NCBI GenBank assembly: GCA_900088475.1
Contig: FLMG01000513.1
Location: forward strand, 1 to 60,021
Reading direction: 5' to 3'
Length of the DNA stretch: 60,021 bases
DNA from: Hyphochytrium catenoides
Lineage: Eukaryota; Sar; Hyphochytriomycetes; Hyphochytriales; Hyphochytriaceae
The notes below the pieces were generated by a model that saw nothing but the letters and a program-made list of their open reading frames with translations, had not been told where the DNA came from and ran no database searches. Below, in pieces: positions 19,401 through 30,006 of this stretch. Each line of letters begins with the position of its first letter. The stretch's first letter is position 1. The translations under genes were made by a program, and so were the position numbers.

Positions 19401-21421
19401 ATGGGAAACGTTAGGCAACGGCTTTGGGAGCTATGCTCTCTGATGACCTTTTGCCTCTGGGCACTGGTTTATTCCTTCATTGTAGCCATGGGCATTCTCT
19501 TCACGTTCAAGCTCTTGGTCTTCACCTATCCACACTGTTCCAACCACAACGAGTCACAATGTTCAGACCAATCGCCAGCTGCCCCATTTGTCTCCTCCTT
19601 ATCAACGTCCTCTGCACCTAGCCCTCTCCCGTCCTTAGATCCTATAGAACTAGTCCATCGGATGCAGAACTCGCTGGGCGGCATCCTCTACCAGATTCTC
19701 CTAGACGGAGGGGCAGCTAACTGCTGTCCATCAGTGTACGTCATCATCACAGCGGGATACCGAGTAAGGAGCTTACTGCAGAATGCGAAGTGGACTCTTC
19801 GAGCCAACGTCTCTGCCATAATCTTGCATGCTTTAATAGGGCTGATCATGATCTACGTGCATCATCTGGCCGCCCTTGGAGGGCGCCTACTGGTGACAAT
19901 TCTGGTCGTTTTCGACTCTTACTCTTTGGCCGCATATCTACGCAAAGAAAGAAAGGCTCTCCTCAACATGCTGGATGAGGATGCGTCTGACTCTCCAGCT
20001 TGTAACCCTGCCGAGACACCTGTCCAAAGCCAACAACCTTCTTCTTCGAATCCTATCACCCAGACCGCTGCCCCAGGTCCAATGGTTACGGAAAAGCAGA
20101 GGAGGAGAAAGGGAACTTCAGGCTGGCGTCTGGTAGGGTTGGTCCTCCTGCCCGTGCTTTTTGGCTTCAGCGGTGCCATAATCCTTGCAGAGGTGATCTT
20201 TCCTTTACACGTCAGGCTCATGGCATCCTCCTCCATTCCTCCGTGGGTGAAGTTCATCCTTACGAGTGTGTTACTACCCTTCGGGGCCATGGTCTCCCAG
20301 ACCGCCATCCGTCTCCAAGGCTACATTCTGCACGATCAGGACTACTTTCAGCGGCGAAGAATGCGCACGAACTGGTTTCCCTCTGCCGTGTTGGTGGTAG
20401 TTGTCTTAAGCTGCGGGCAGCGGATGATGGACATCTCCGACGACGCAAACTTTCTCTATCTCACTGTCTTATCTGCGGCCATTTCTGTGGCTGGCCTGAT
20501 CTCTGTTTCTGTGCGCGATGCTGTTTCTGAGCGCTCGTGGCGGATAGTGCTCACCCGGCGCGGGGCTTTCAGTGCCAGAGGCCAGAAGGTGCAGGCACTC
20601 ATTGTGACCAACAACCTATGCACTCCTACACCAAGGACCGGGCCTCCCCTTCCTTCCTCCGATGGCTTTGCTTTGGCAAAGGCAGAAGTTAAAGATCCAT
20701 CCGATTTGCTATTTGCGAAGGAGAGGCAAGACTCGAATGCTGCCCGTGCTGAGAAAGCTGGTAGGAAGANNNNNNNNNNNNNNNNNNNNNNNNNNNNNNN
20801 NNNNNNNNNNNNNCCGCTGCCCAAGATGACGGGAACGGCAAGATAGGTAGAGACAAGCAAGAGAAGAGGACAGAATCGGGACTGCTGCATTGCTCCAAGG
20901 GCATTTTTGGGCAACTGAAGATGCGAACAGGACGCGAAGTACATTATACGAAAAGCTTTCGGTGTTCTTCCCTGCAGGAGGTTTGGATTCTCTACGTCTT
21001 TGCCGTGATGTTCTCTAGCTATGTCAGCATAGGGGTTGTCGCGGGTGTTCGGGTGATGTCCACTTTGATCCTGACTGCCATCTCCCCCTCCTGCTCGTCG
21101 CTGATGGAATCCGAGGTTGAGCTTATCCTTCATATCTTGGTGGCCGCATTGCCGAGAGTTCTGTTTCAAGCTCTGGTTGCCTGGGTACAGTCTCTGTTGG
21201 TGATGGGGATCCTTCGCAAGGCCTATGATATCAACCTTTTGGCGGAGTGGAGCGCCACGCCGAGGCATTATTTCTGGCCTACCATCGCCCTTGTGATGTT
21301 GCTTGGTGGGGCTTACTTTTGTCCTTGGTGCTTGATCTATGCGGTAGAGCGGATGGTAATGATAGCCGGAGGAAATCCTGCTATTAGGTGTGAAGGAGGC
21401 CTCCTTCTCCTCAACGATTAG
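19401..21421 (+). CDS. Polytopic membrane protein, paralogue A (interrupted by assembly gap)
   Basis: I do not recognise the family. Start chosen at ATG 19401 (MGNVRQRLWELCSLMTF), which aligns with paralogue B. About ten hydrophobic segments: one near the N-terminus (LWALVYSFIVAMGILFTF), two to three around the VYVHHLA region, GWRLVGLVLLPVLFGFSGAI, a segment before MVSQTAI, WFPSAVLVVVVLSCG, LTVLSAAISVAGLISVSV, then a C-terminal block of three to four. A Cys/Asn-rich loop with N-glycosylation sequons follows the first segment. A run of 44 N (20770-20813) falls in the variable linker. The frame after it differs by one position, so the gap length is not exact; sequence on both sides is open. The C-terminal block is nearly identical to that of paralogue B. 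Confidence 0.85.
20770..20813. other. Assembly gap (44 N)
   Basis: Run of N inside paralogue A. Open frames on the two sides are out of register by one base, so the true gap is probably a multiple of three. Confidence 0.99.
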
Positions 21422-21680
21422 TAGTAGGAGGTAGTAGTGCGTAAGCGAAGAGAAGATAGGAGAGGTTCTGAGGGCGGACTAGAAGGTTACGGTCTTCTGC
21501 CAGATGGAAAGGGGTTGCCTTCTGTTCCTGGGATTGAGAGGACAAAGCAAGAACCTTGGCAAGGCTTGGAGACGTCAGTAAGCTCACCTTAGCATCGACA
21601 GTACCCTGCCATTGCTGGGCCGTGAGTGGCTTCTTCTCTACAGTTGTGACCTTCAGCGCTGTCAAATAGAGAAGCAGCAT
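21411..21680 (-). CDS. Small hypothetical protein overlapping the end of paralogue A
   Basis: Two exons can be read. The first runs from ATG 21680 (MLLLYLTALKVTTVEKKPL...TVDAK) to a GTGAGC donor. The second follows a TCCCAG acceptor and reads EQKATPFHLAEDRNLLVRPQ, then NLSYLLFAYALLPP, to a stop at 21411. The product is about 69 residues with a hydrophobic start and a hydrophobic end. Its 3' end overlaps the last 11 bp of paralogue A on the other strand. Function unknown. Plausible, but it rests on one splice junction. Confidence 0.4.
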   Translation of the reverse strand: MLLLYLTALKVTTVEKKPLTAQQWQGTVDAKVSLLTSPSLAKVLALSSQSQEQKATPFHLAEDRNLLVRPQNLSYLLFAYALLPPTTNR

Positions 21681-21902
21681 CAAAAACTGCTGTACATTAG
21701 CGTGAACTGCACAGCACCCTGATGGTACCAGTGGTCAATCGGTCGCAGCACGCGGTGGAGTCGTATAATAGATGATGTCCTGGCGAGCAGTATATCATAT
21801 TTAGTGTCTAGGCTAGGCCATTATAATAGTAGCAGATCTACCATGAAGGGGTTAGCTGCAAGAGCGAAGTGCACACTATGAGGACAAGTCCCGACGCGAG
21901 CA

Positions 21903-22952
21903 TCACTTGGGAATCCACGGCTTATCTAGAAAGCGAATATCATAAGGAGAGTGTCCCCATTCTCTGTTGATCAGGTTCATATTTTTTTTCTTCTGAAATG
22001 TGGCCAGACTACAGCTAGGCAGCACGGCCTGGCCTGGACCCGTACGCCCTCTTATTTCTCTTAGAAGTTGTTTCACAAGTACAGGCGCTGCAATCCCTAG
22101 CATGTCTTCTAGCACTTGATGTCCGTCATTAGTCCACATAAGCAGCTTCACCAGTTCTTCACCCATGACAATAAAACCTCGCTTGACGCTTTTCCAGCAC
22201 GTGAGCCAACGGTTAGATGAGTCTCCAGCCCTTTGTTCAAGTATGCTGAAAGGCAAAGCTGCTGCTCAACCTATCACTGCCAAGCATTGCATTCCCTTGG
22301 CCCCTGCCTCTCTTGGCAGCTCCTCTTCAATCCCCTTCGCCTATGTATCAGTGCTTGGGCTCTTCTTCACACAAGTATCGCCTTCCCCATCTTGGTAGAA
22401 CCACCTCTGCTTCTGATCCGGGTCTCCTTTCAATGATCTCCTCCTTCTTGCACCTAAGCTATGGTCCCGCGGGCCCCGGGTCCCTATTCCCAGATTTAAT
22501 GGGTGCGCTTGTGAGGTTCTTCAGTTCCTCTTTGTCATGCAGCTTATCATGCTGTCGGTTATCGTCAACCTGCTGCAACAGCAGCACTGAGAAGAGAGCA
22601 ACGGACGAGCGAACGAAAATAGTGGTGGACGCCAGTCCCGCAGTCAACAGACGCTAGTGCGCCATCGCTAAGCTGTTGCTTATGGGTCACTTAGAACGCC
22701 CAGGCTGGTGAAGCTTAAAGAGGAAGTTCTCGACTGAGTTTTGTGCCCTCCTCAAACCTCCTGCCTGTCGATAAAGTAGTAGTAGCTCTGCTCCGGGGTC
22801 TTGGTGTCTTCAACGATGAATCCATTGTCCAGCCAGGCATGTCGTGAATAGGTGCTACCTCTCGTCTCGGCGCCCTCTAAATCAAGGACTGTCAGGAAAT
22901 CATACCCTGAACCTCTAGTATCCAAACCATTGGGAGTAAATAAAATGCCCAA
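21903..22952 (-). CDS. Hypothetical multi-exon protein between the paralogues
   Basis: Several minus-strand exons look coding but I do not recognise them. One reads GSGYDFLTVLDLEGAETRG.., WLDNGFIVEDTKTPEQSYYYFIDRQE to a possible GTTTGA donor. One reads LLTAGLASTTIFVRSSVALF and SVLLLQQ (a membrane segment or signal), with a polar end. The last begins after a TTTCAG acceptor and reads SVKRGFIVMGEELVKLLMW, LEDMLGIAAPVLVKQLLREI and NREWGHSPYDIRFLDKPWIP to a stop at 21903. The start is not found, and the middle exon around 22300-22480 is ambiguous. They may be one gene or two. Confidence 0.35.
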
Positions 22953-23085
22953 TCCTCAAAGGGTCCGGATTGTCCCCTTCACTGTGGTTCTTGGTGAGAG
23001 AAGGAGTGCCATTTCTTCTCATTTCTCCCGCTCATGACCTTCCTTTAGATAGGTAGCACCAGACAGTTGCAGCTCTTGATTATAT

Positions 23086-25263
23086 CTACTCTGTCCAGCT
23101 GATGATGACTTGCCCTCCTTCACAGGTAACAGGATTCCCCCCGGCTATCATTACCATCCGCTCTACCGCATAGATCAAGCACCATGGACAAAAGTAAGCG
23201 CCACCAAGAAACATCAGGGTGGCGATAGTAGGCCAGAAATAATGCCTCGGGGTGGCTCTCCACTCCGCCAACAGGTTGATATCATAGGCCCTGCGAAGGA
23301 TTCCCATCACCAACAGAGACTGTACCCAGGCAACCAGAGCTTGAAACAGCACTCTCGGCAGTGTGGCCACCAAGATATGAAGGATAAGCTCAACCTCGGA
23401 TTCCATCAGCGAGGAGCAGGAGGGGGAGATGGCAGTCAGGATCAAAGTGGACATCACCCGAACACCGGCTACAACCCCTATGCTGACATAGCTGGAGAAC
23501 ATCACGGCAAAGACGTAGAGGATCCAAACCTCCTGCAGTGAATAGCGGTAGAAGCTTCTTTCTTCCCCAGCCGTTAGGCTCTTCCCTCGTTGCTGCTCGG
23601 AAACTCTACTGGTTCTCAGCACCAGTATAGGCGCTGGTTTATTCTTTATTTGATCTCTAGAGTCTGTGGGGGTGTCTTTGCGTTGACCTCCGTCATCTGT
23701 CTCTGCAGAGTTCACTTGCTGCTTTACAGGATCTACAGGGTAGGCAACTGGATCAGCGGTTACGGTAGGAGCTCTTTGGTGGTGGTGCTCTCTGACGGAA
23801 GATCGCGTCGATTGGCCCAGCTTCACCTGACCGCAATAACCATAAGCACTCTCATTCTTCAATGTAGTTGTTGAACCGTTGTGAGCTGCGGTTAGTTCAT
23901 TATCTCTGATTGGCACGGAGCCAATCTCTGGCCCGCTTTGCTTAACAAATGAGCCATCTTGGCGGGGGGAGATGGGATAGTTCTTTCGTGCCTCGGAAGG
24001 GAGATTATCGACCGTCTGCACCTTCTTACGACTCGGTTGGTTAAAGAGTGTTGTTCGTCGCCTTCTGAGCACTGTCTTCCAGGAGCGCTCAGAGAGGGCA
24101 TCTCGAACAGAGACAGAGATCAGACCAGCCACAGATATTGCAGCAGACAACACAGTGAGATAATGAAAATTTGCGTCGTCGGAGATGTCCATCATCCGCT
24201 GACCGCAGCTTAAGACAACCACCACCAGAAGCGCAGAGGGAAACCAGTTCGTGCGCATGTTTCGCGGCTGGAAGTAACCCTGGTCGTGCAGGATGTAGCC
24301 TTGGTGACGGATGGCGGTCTGGGAGACCATGGCTCCGAGGGGCAGCAACACACTGGTAAGCATAAACTTTATCCAGGGAGCAATGTTGGACGCCATGAGG
24401 TTGACGTGTAAAGGGAAGATCATCTCTGCAAGGATGATGGCACCGCTGAAGCCAAACATCTGTGGCAGTAGGACCAAGCCTACCAGGCGCCAGCCTGTCG
24501 GCCCGCTCTCCTTTCCATCTGTCCCCGCCTTCGCAGGAAGGGGTCGTGGACCCGCAGCGGATTCCCTAGCCTTGGGAATGGGTTGTGACTTGACAAGCTG
24601 CTGCTCTGCTGCCGTCAAAGATCCTCCAGGCAAGGATTGAGGAGATTTCTCTAGCTCCTGAGCGTAAAGCTTCTCCTTCCTCAGATACTCCGCCAAGCAA
24701 TAGGAGTTTGAGATCACTACCACTGTCACCATCAGACGCCCTGCAAGTCCTGTTAGGTGGTGGACGTACACCATGGCCATGCCGATGAAGGCGTGCATTA
24801 CGATGGCCGCCACATTCGTTCCAATTGTCCACTTTGCGTCTTGCAGGAGTGTCTTCACTCTGTATCCAGCGGAGATCATGGTGTACGCTAGAGGGCAACA
24901 ATTAGCCGCTCCGCCGTCTACAAGGACCTGATAAAGTATTCCGCCCAGAGAGTTCTGCAGCCTGTGGACCACCTCTATGGCGTTCAGCATTGGGATAAAG
25001 CTAGTTCCGGAGGCAGTCGAGGAGGAGGAGGAGGAGAAAGAAAGACCATGATGGTCCTCTCCTGGTGAGGTTGATCGGTCTGCGGATCTGTCCGTACAAT
25101 CTGACTCGTTGTGGTTGGAGCAGTACGGATACGTGAAGACCAACGTCTTGAGGGCGTAAAGGATGCCCAGTGCGACGACAAAAGAGTAGACCAGGGCCCA
25201 AAGACAGAAGATCATCATAGAGCAGACCTCCCAAAGCCGCTTTCTGATCTTCATCCCTACCAT
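23086..25263 (-). CDS. Polytopic membrane protein, paralogue B (complete)
   Basis: A single open frame of about 725 residues from ATG 25263 (MVGMKIRKRLWEVCSMMIF). Family not recognised. Order: N-terminal membrane segment; loop with CSNHNESDC; membrane segments around VAAIVMHAFIGMAMVYVHHL and RLMVTVVVISNSYCLAEYL; a variable linker; GWRLVGLVLLPQMFGFSGAI; WIKFMLTSVLLPLGAM; WFPSALLVVVVLSCGQRMM; YLTVLSAAISVAGLISV; a long polar loop of about 170 residues with no counterpart order; and a C-terminal block starting SLQEVWILYVFAVMFSSY and ending CPWCLIYAVERMVMIAG. It is tail-to-tail with paralogue A. The long polar loop is Ser/Thr/Gln-rich and differs greatly between copies, whereas membrane blocks are conserved. 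Role (transporter, receptor, adhesion) unknown. Confidence 0.88.
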   Translation of the reverse strand: MVGMKIRKRLWEVCSMMIFCLWALVYSFVVALGILYALKTLVFTYPYCSNHNESDCTDRSADRSTSPGEDHHGLSFSSSSSSTASGTSFIPMLNAIEVVHRLQNSLGGILYQVLVDGGAANCCPLAYTMISAGYRVKTLLQDAKWTIGTNVAAIVMHAFIGMAMVYVHHLTGLAGRLMVTVVVISNSYCLAEYLRKEKLYAQELEKSPQSLPGGSLTAAEQQLVKSQPIPKARESAAGPRPLPAKAGTDGKESGPTGWRLVGLVLLPQMFGFSGAIILAEMIFPLHVNLMASNIAPWIKFMLTSVLLPLGAMVSQTAIRHQGYILHDQGYFQPRNMRTNWFPSALLVVVVLSCGQRMMDISDDANFHYLTVLSAAISVAGLISVSVRDALSERSWKTVLRRRRTTLFNQPSRKKVQTVDNLPSEARKNYPISPRQDGSFVKQSGPEIGSVPIRDNELTAAHNGSTTTLKNESAYGYCGQVKLGQSTRSSVREHHHQRAPTVTADPVAYPVDPVKQQVNSAETDDGGQRKDTPTDSRDQIKNKPAPILVLRTSRVSEQQRGKSLTAGEERSFYRYSLQEVWILYVFAVMFSSYVSIGVVAGVRVMSTLILTAISPSCSSLMESEVELILHILVATLPRVLFQALVAWVQSLLVMGILRRAYDINLLAEWRATPRHYFWPTIATLMFLGGAYFCPWCLIYAVERMVMIAGGNPVTCEGGQVIISWTE

Positions 25264-27156
25264 CCGCAATCCTTGACACCCTACAACGTCTCTTTCATAG
25301 CCACATCACCAGAAAGCGAAGAGCATAAGAGTCCGCCCTGGACGACCCTGAGGAGAGGCGTCATGAGGAGCTGTAAGCCCAGTAGTAAGGACCTATGGAG
25401 GGCATCATCCTCCGCAAGGACTCCTCTCCTCTTGTTCAGTTTTTATATTTTTCTTCATCACCGCAACTCGACAAAGTCCCGCCAACAAGCCAAAGGCCAG
25501 CTCACGATCACGTGGCGGTTATCCCCATAAGGCCAGCGGTGGTACGATCTAAGAAGAACAGCAAGGAAGCAAAGGCCATGAGGGATATAAAGGTGGACCC
25601 AAGCAGAGCTGGCTCTAAGAGCTTGACAACAGTCCCTCCTCACTTTGTTGCCTGCTTGTTACTGCTTATCCCAGCGTGCCATTGAGAGTAAGGAGGTACT
25701 TTATTAATCACAAGGACGCTAAAGAGCTGTGTTGGCCTTCTCCTGCCTGGAGTACATCTTTATTTTCTTCCTCGATTCATTGTAACCTGCCTGGAGTACA
25801 TCTTTATTTTCTTCCTCGATTCATCGTAACCTCACCAGGGAACTGGCTGGTGGAGGTGTATGGCCCACCAGACGGCGGAGGACAGATCACAAGGCAAGCT
25901 GCTTGACTCTATCAACAACGAGGGCAGAACAACAACACTGGCGACGTGCTTCTCCCTCCTCTCTTCTTCACATCCCGGGCAAGTAGACCTCACCACTCAT
26001 CAAAGACCCGGAGCAGCACCTGAGCTACGTCTGTCTCACTTCCTAGTCTAGAGAGAGCAAGGCGGTAAGGGAAGAGGAAGGTTGGAGAGCAAGAGGAGAG
26101 GGGAGAGAGATAGGAGGAGCACTGGTTGGAGTCCGTGATGAGGGTCGTTACACTTGCCACACTAGTCGTGAGGATTAGTAATATCCTTAGTTATTATGCC
26201 GCAAGATGACTCAAATTGGGACGCTTTGTTCCAAATAACACACCTTGGCGGGACATGGCTTGATAACGGGCTGAATCTTGGCAGATCTTGCGGTTTGCCT
26301 CCCTCTTCCCCTCATAGATGTCACGACGATCATCCTCGTGTCTGTCTGTTGGCACCGTCACCGGCTCACTTACTGAACCAGTGGTAAAGGTAAGGGCGAC
26401 GGTACTGTCCAACAGAGAGCTAATAGCATGGTGATGACCGCGTCTCCCGATAACTGTTCCTTCTCTTGATTGGTCACTCTCAGCCTATTATCATCATCCC
26501 AACCCGCAGGAGGCCCCTGCTGCTGCTGCCTTTCTAGCTGTCTCTTCCTCCTCCTAGTAGTGGTTCAGATAGGAAGAGAAGAAGCTTCCTCCCTCCTGCT
26601 GCTGTTGTGCTCCCTAGATCCCCTCTCCTATCCCTTTGTATACCTCCTCCTGCTTGTGGTGACCGTGCTTCGCATGGCGTTGTCTACTTCTTCCAGTTGT
26701 CTCTTCTGATGCTTTCGGCTTCTTGCAATTGTTTGATACGTCCCTGTTCACCCCTCTCTCTGGGTTGGACCATGATCATTTTGTACTCTCCGGGTCGTGG
26801 CGGCTATCCTCATCCTGCACTGTTCCCGTTTAATCGCGCAGCGCTACTGGGAGCTCAGGAACCATTCCATTTGTCAGATTATAGCTACGTTTTTATTCAG
26901 CCTAATGCTCATCGGTCCCAGATGGAGCGGCCATAGCAGAGCACGCAGGCTATTCACGAGGAGATACTCGAAGAGTCGTCAGAGATGTAATTGAGAAATC
27001 AAGAGCTTCTCTGCTTAGTGTTGACATCACCAGTGTTAGTGAACATAATCGATGCGATGTTGTCACAATCCTATGTCACACTGTGACTGTACCAAGGACT
27101 TACACCATACTTCGTTAGGATAGTCGACGAGGTGGTGCGGTGCTGAAGCATCGGCT
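25264..27156. other. Region without a convincing gene
   Basis: It contains the upstream region of paralogue B, a 44-bp tandem repeat, and several overlapping frames at 26470-26994 in both plus frames whose protein character is ambiguous (one with a hydrophobic IIATFLFSLMLIG). No splice model or family match could be supported. Confidence 0.4.
25742..25829 (+). repeat. 44-bp tandem duplication
   Basis: Two adjacent copies of a 44-bp unit beginning CCTGCCTGGAGTACATC, identical except for one base (CATTGTAA versus CATCGTAA). Confidence 0.95.
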
Positions 27157-28493
27157 TTATTCTCGCTTCTTGCCATTCAGTTTTTGTCTAAGTCTATCTA
27201 CCGTCTTTACCACTGACGCAGCCACCAGAGCAGAGATCATGAAGATCCATATGTAGAAGATCTGCTGATCGCAGGTGATAGCTGAGGACACTTGAGCTGG
27301 ACTACAATCACTAGGAGGCACAAAGACTGGGATTGATGAGGTGTCTTCGGTCTTCTGCGTGGGTTTGCATCGCGTGGGACAGTTGGTCTTATGATAATGA
27401 TAGCCAAGAAAAGCAAGAAGAGCGACCACATAGCAGGAGACCGCGAAACCTTGGGTCCAATTCGCGGTCAGACGTTGCCTATCATCATCTTTTTCCTGGG
27501 AGTGCTTCCACATCACAAATCTGAACTTGCCGCACTTCACGTTCATGAAGTTTCCACCTTCATAGACGACTTTGCATTTGAGGTCTGACTCTGAAGCTAC
27601 GACGTGCCAAAGAGGGCCAGACAACGCCGTCAATTGGTTCTAGAGGGGCCAAAAAGAGGTTGCAAGAGTGAGAGAGAAGGTCTTCAGGCGTGGTGCTACA
27701 TTAGCTTACCTTAAGGAGCTGGGCTGCTTGTTCATCACATGAGGCCCGTGATGAGACACTGCGGACGAGCTTCAAGACCTCTGCCATCCGCCCTGGCCCC
27801 ATATCAGAGAAAACTACCTTAGGCGTCCTAAAGATTGTGGAGATGCTTCGTAAATTTTTCGCACGGTTAAGTCTGATCTGGGTGAGCTTACAAAGTGTCT
27901 TCCTTAGTATGAATTTCGGGAATGACTTGTTTAGGCAGTGTGCCGAACTGGGCTGGGGCACTTTTGAATAACAGCACCTTGACGCCAGCCTTAGCATCGT
28001 TCATCACGACACAATAGCCTTTGCGCTGATTGACAAGGATTGGAGAGATCACAATGGGTGCCGGGGAAGTTGAAAAGACAAGGATAACTTACGAAGCGGA
28101 TGTCGACAGAGAAGTCCGTTCCGATGACGCAGTGCCACTCCAGGCCAAACTGTGAGATACCGATTAAGACAAGGCAAGTGATTGGGTGTCGGTCGTGATA
28201 GTGAAGATCAAGTCACAAACCTCTTTGTCAAACTCTTCTTTGAGCTGTGTGACGAAGTCACCAACCTTAGGCCTCGTGGATTTCCAAAGTCTATCTGCTG
28301 ACTAATTGCACGCGCCAGGGTTAGGAAGTTGCTCATCGTCACGAGGCTGTTCTTGGGGCATGTACGTGGGACAGCCTACCTCCTTTGCGAATGTTGCGAT
28401 GGCAAGGTTAACTTGAGGGACAGTTCCAACGACGAAGCCTTTGTACTGATTTCCTGAGCCTGAAGCTCTTTTGGTTGCCCTCTTGGCACTCAT
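27157..28493 (-). CDS. Membrane-anchored protein with two tandem LC8 (dynein light chain-like) domains
   Basis: LC8 proteins are small dimeric hubs that bind linear motifs and serve dynein. Exons from ATG 28493: 28493-28380 (MSAKRATKRASGSGNQYKGF..), 28301-28221 (SADRLWKS..VGDFVTQLKEEFDKE), then FGLEWHCVIGTDFSVDIRF, then RKGYCVVMND..VKVLLFKSAP. The KEEFDK-WHC.(V/I)G-F-(Y)-LLFKS series is the LC8 signature. Splicing at GTAAGC (about 27890) to a TTTAG acceptor keeps frame into TPKVVFSDMGPGRMAEVLKL, then LLKNQLTALSGPLWHVV and KFRFVMWKHS, a second divergent LC8 domain. Two membrane segments follow (GFAVSCYVVALLAFLGYHY and IFYIWIFMISALVAASVV) with a Cys-rich loop. The end is KKRE, a dilysine ER-retrieval pattern if cytosolic. 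Without that splice the frame stops at 27888, giving one soluble LC8 domain. Confidence 0.75.
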
Positions 28494-29336
28494 GTTTATA
28501 GCCTAAAATATTGCTACGTCTTTTACGTCGTTGCAGCGTCGTCTATCGCACTCGGCAGCCTCCAAGCCCGCGGATGCTCTCACTAGCAGCCAGATTCTGA
28601 TGATTGGCTGATGCCAAGCGGGGTCGCCCTTCAAGATACCTGGTCCTACCGGTATTACCGGTAGAGTTAAGAGCTGACCTATCTCCAAGACCGGAGGAGG
28701 AACCACAACTCCCTCTCCCTTCCAGGGAAGGGCAGATGGCCTGAGTAGAGCCTGGCGAGTCAGCCCAGTGCACCTCTATTGTGGCGAGCTCTCACGTTGA
28801 TGGTCCCGTACCTATCAACCGATCATCAGTCTGTCTCAAGAACTGCTAACATCAACCTTGGAGCCTGTGAGGCCCATCAACCTGGCTTCGCCCTTTCACT
28901 CTCAGGCATACAGTTCTGCTCAAGCTACTCGAGTGAGTGCCTCAGAGGAGCGATCTATCCAACCACTGACCAGCCCAGCCTCATCAGAATCACAGAACAG
29001 AAGAGCCAGCAACAGAAGAAGAGAGGGTAAGGGCTCCCTGTCGGCCCCCAGGACTTCCGGGTCTTCCACAGATCGACCCCAGTAGTTGGCTTTGGTTGTC
29101 CTTTGAAGAAGCGAAGCGGCAGCGACGCCCAGCAGCGCAACGCCAACTTCCTCGTTCACATCGGCAATGTGAAGCTTAAGTCGGCCAGTGGTCTCCTCTC
29201 GAGCTCTTTGAAGACTCTTTCCTAATCCTTACGGCTGCGCCTGTCATCCACGGAGCAAACCAAGCAGTACCTTATTGCAAGCTTGTGAAAATGGTGGTTT
29301 GCTAAGACGTGGTGGAGCATCTAGCAGCGGACAACC
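28494..29336. other. Divergent promoter region, LC8 gene / Roadblock-like gene
   Basis: A plus frame from 28858 reads MEPVRPINLASPFHSQAYSS with a Ser/Arg-rich tail to 29085. It may be an upstream exon or chance. Nothing else can be supported. Confidence 0.35.
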
Positions 29337-30006
29337 ATGTCTTGCTGTCGCCGAGCAAACGGGATATCGCCCAAGATCTTGGCGTCTCTGACGGATAAGC
29401 TTCGCGCCATAGAGAAGTATTATCCTGGCACTTCTTTTGCGGCGATCTTGACTACATCAGGAGAGTTAGTGTGAGTGAGAAGGCTAAAGGTGCCACATTT
29501 GAATCTGTAGTGACAATTGTTCTCCCTCTTCGGGCTTCCTTTACAGTGTGTCCAGCAACAAACAGTCGGCCAAGCAGGACGAGCTCTTCCGAGTAATTGC
29601 TTCTTTAAAGCGAGCGGCAATACAATTTGGTAGGCAGCCTCTTTCCTAGTGGACTCGATGTTCGCGGAGAAACGTTAGATTGACTCCTTGCATTGATTCC
29701 CTATTAGCAAGTACTTTGGATCAATCAGATTGTCCCGTCATGCATATTGCCGGCGAGAAGACTCTATTTTCTTGCTATGACATCACCACGCAACTTCCAG
29801 ATGCCGAAAGATTTGTAAGTTGCCAGGGTCTATCTTATCGCGATTCATGCTTTCCCTGATATGTTGGCTTACTTTGTTCGACACAGCTCCTTGCCTTCTT
29901 CACAGAGTTCACGGACACACCGCCATCCGACTTTTCTGGTGCAGATGAGCAGATGGCAGGCGTTGTCGAAGACCTTCGGCAGCTGCTGCGAAATCTGATG
30001 ATATGA
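29337..30006 (+). CDS. Roadblock/LC7-like small protein, spliced (tentative)
   Basis: Four exons joined in phase give about 146 residues: MSCCRRANGISPKILASLT...GTSFAAILTTSGELV (to a GTGAG donor), VSSNKQSAKQDELFRVIASL.., ASTLDQSDCPVMHIAGEKTL.., and LLAFFTEFTD... to the stop at 30006. The order helix, two strands (SFAAILTTSGELVV), helix (DELFRVIASLKRAAIQF), two strands (CPVMHIAGEKTLFSCYDI), strand (FLLAFF) matches the Roadblock/LC7 and LAMTOR-type fold used by dynein light chains and Ragulator subunits. I infer the family from this pattern, not from a diagnostic motif. It is divergent from the LC8 gene. Confidence 0.5.

Noticed and set aside
26470-26709. A Leu/Cys-rich plus frame that looks like a membrane protein
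   Set aside because: It comes from CT-rich DNA and has no consistent hydrophobic periodicity or partner exons.
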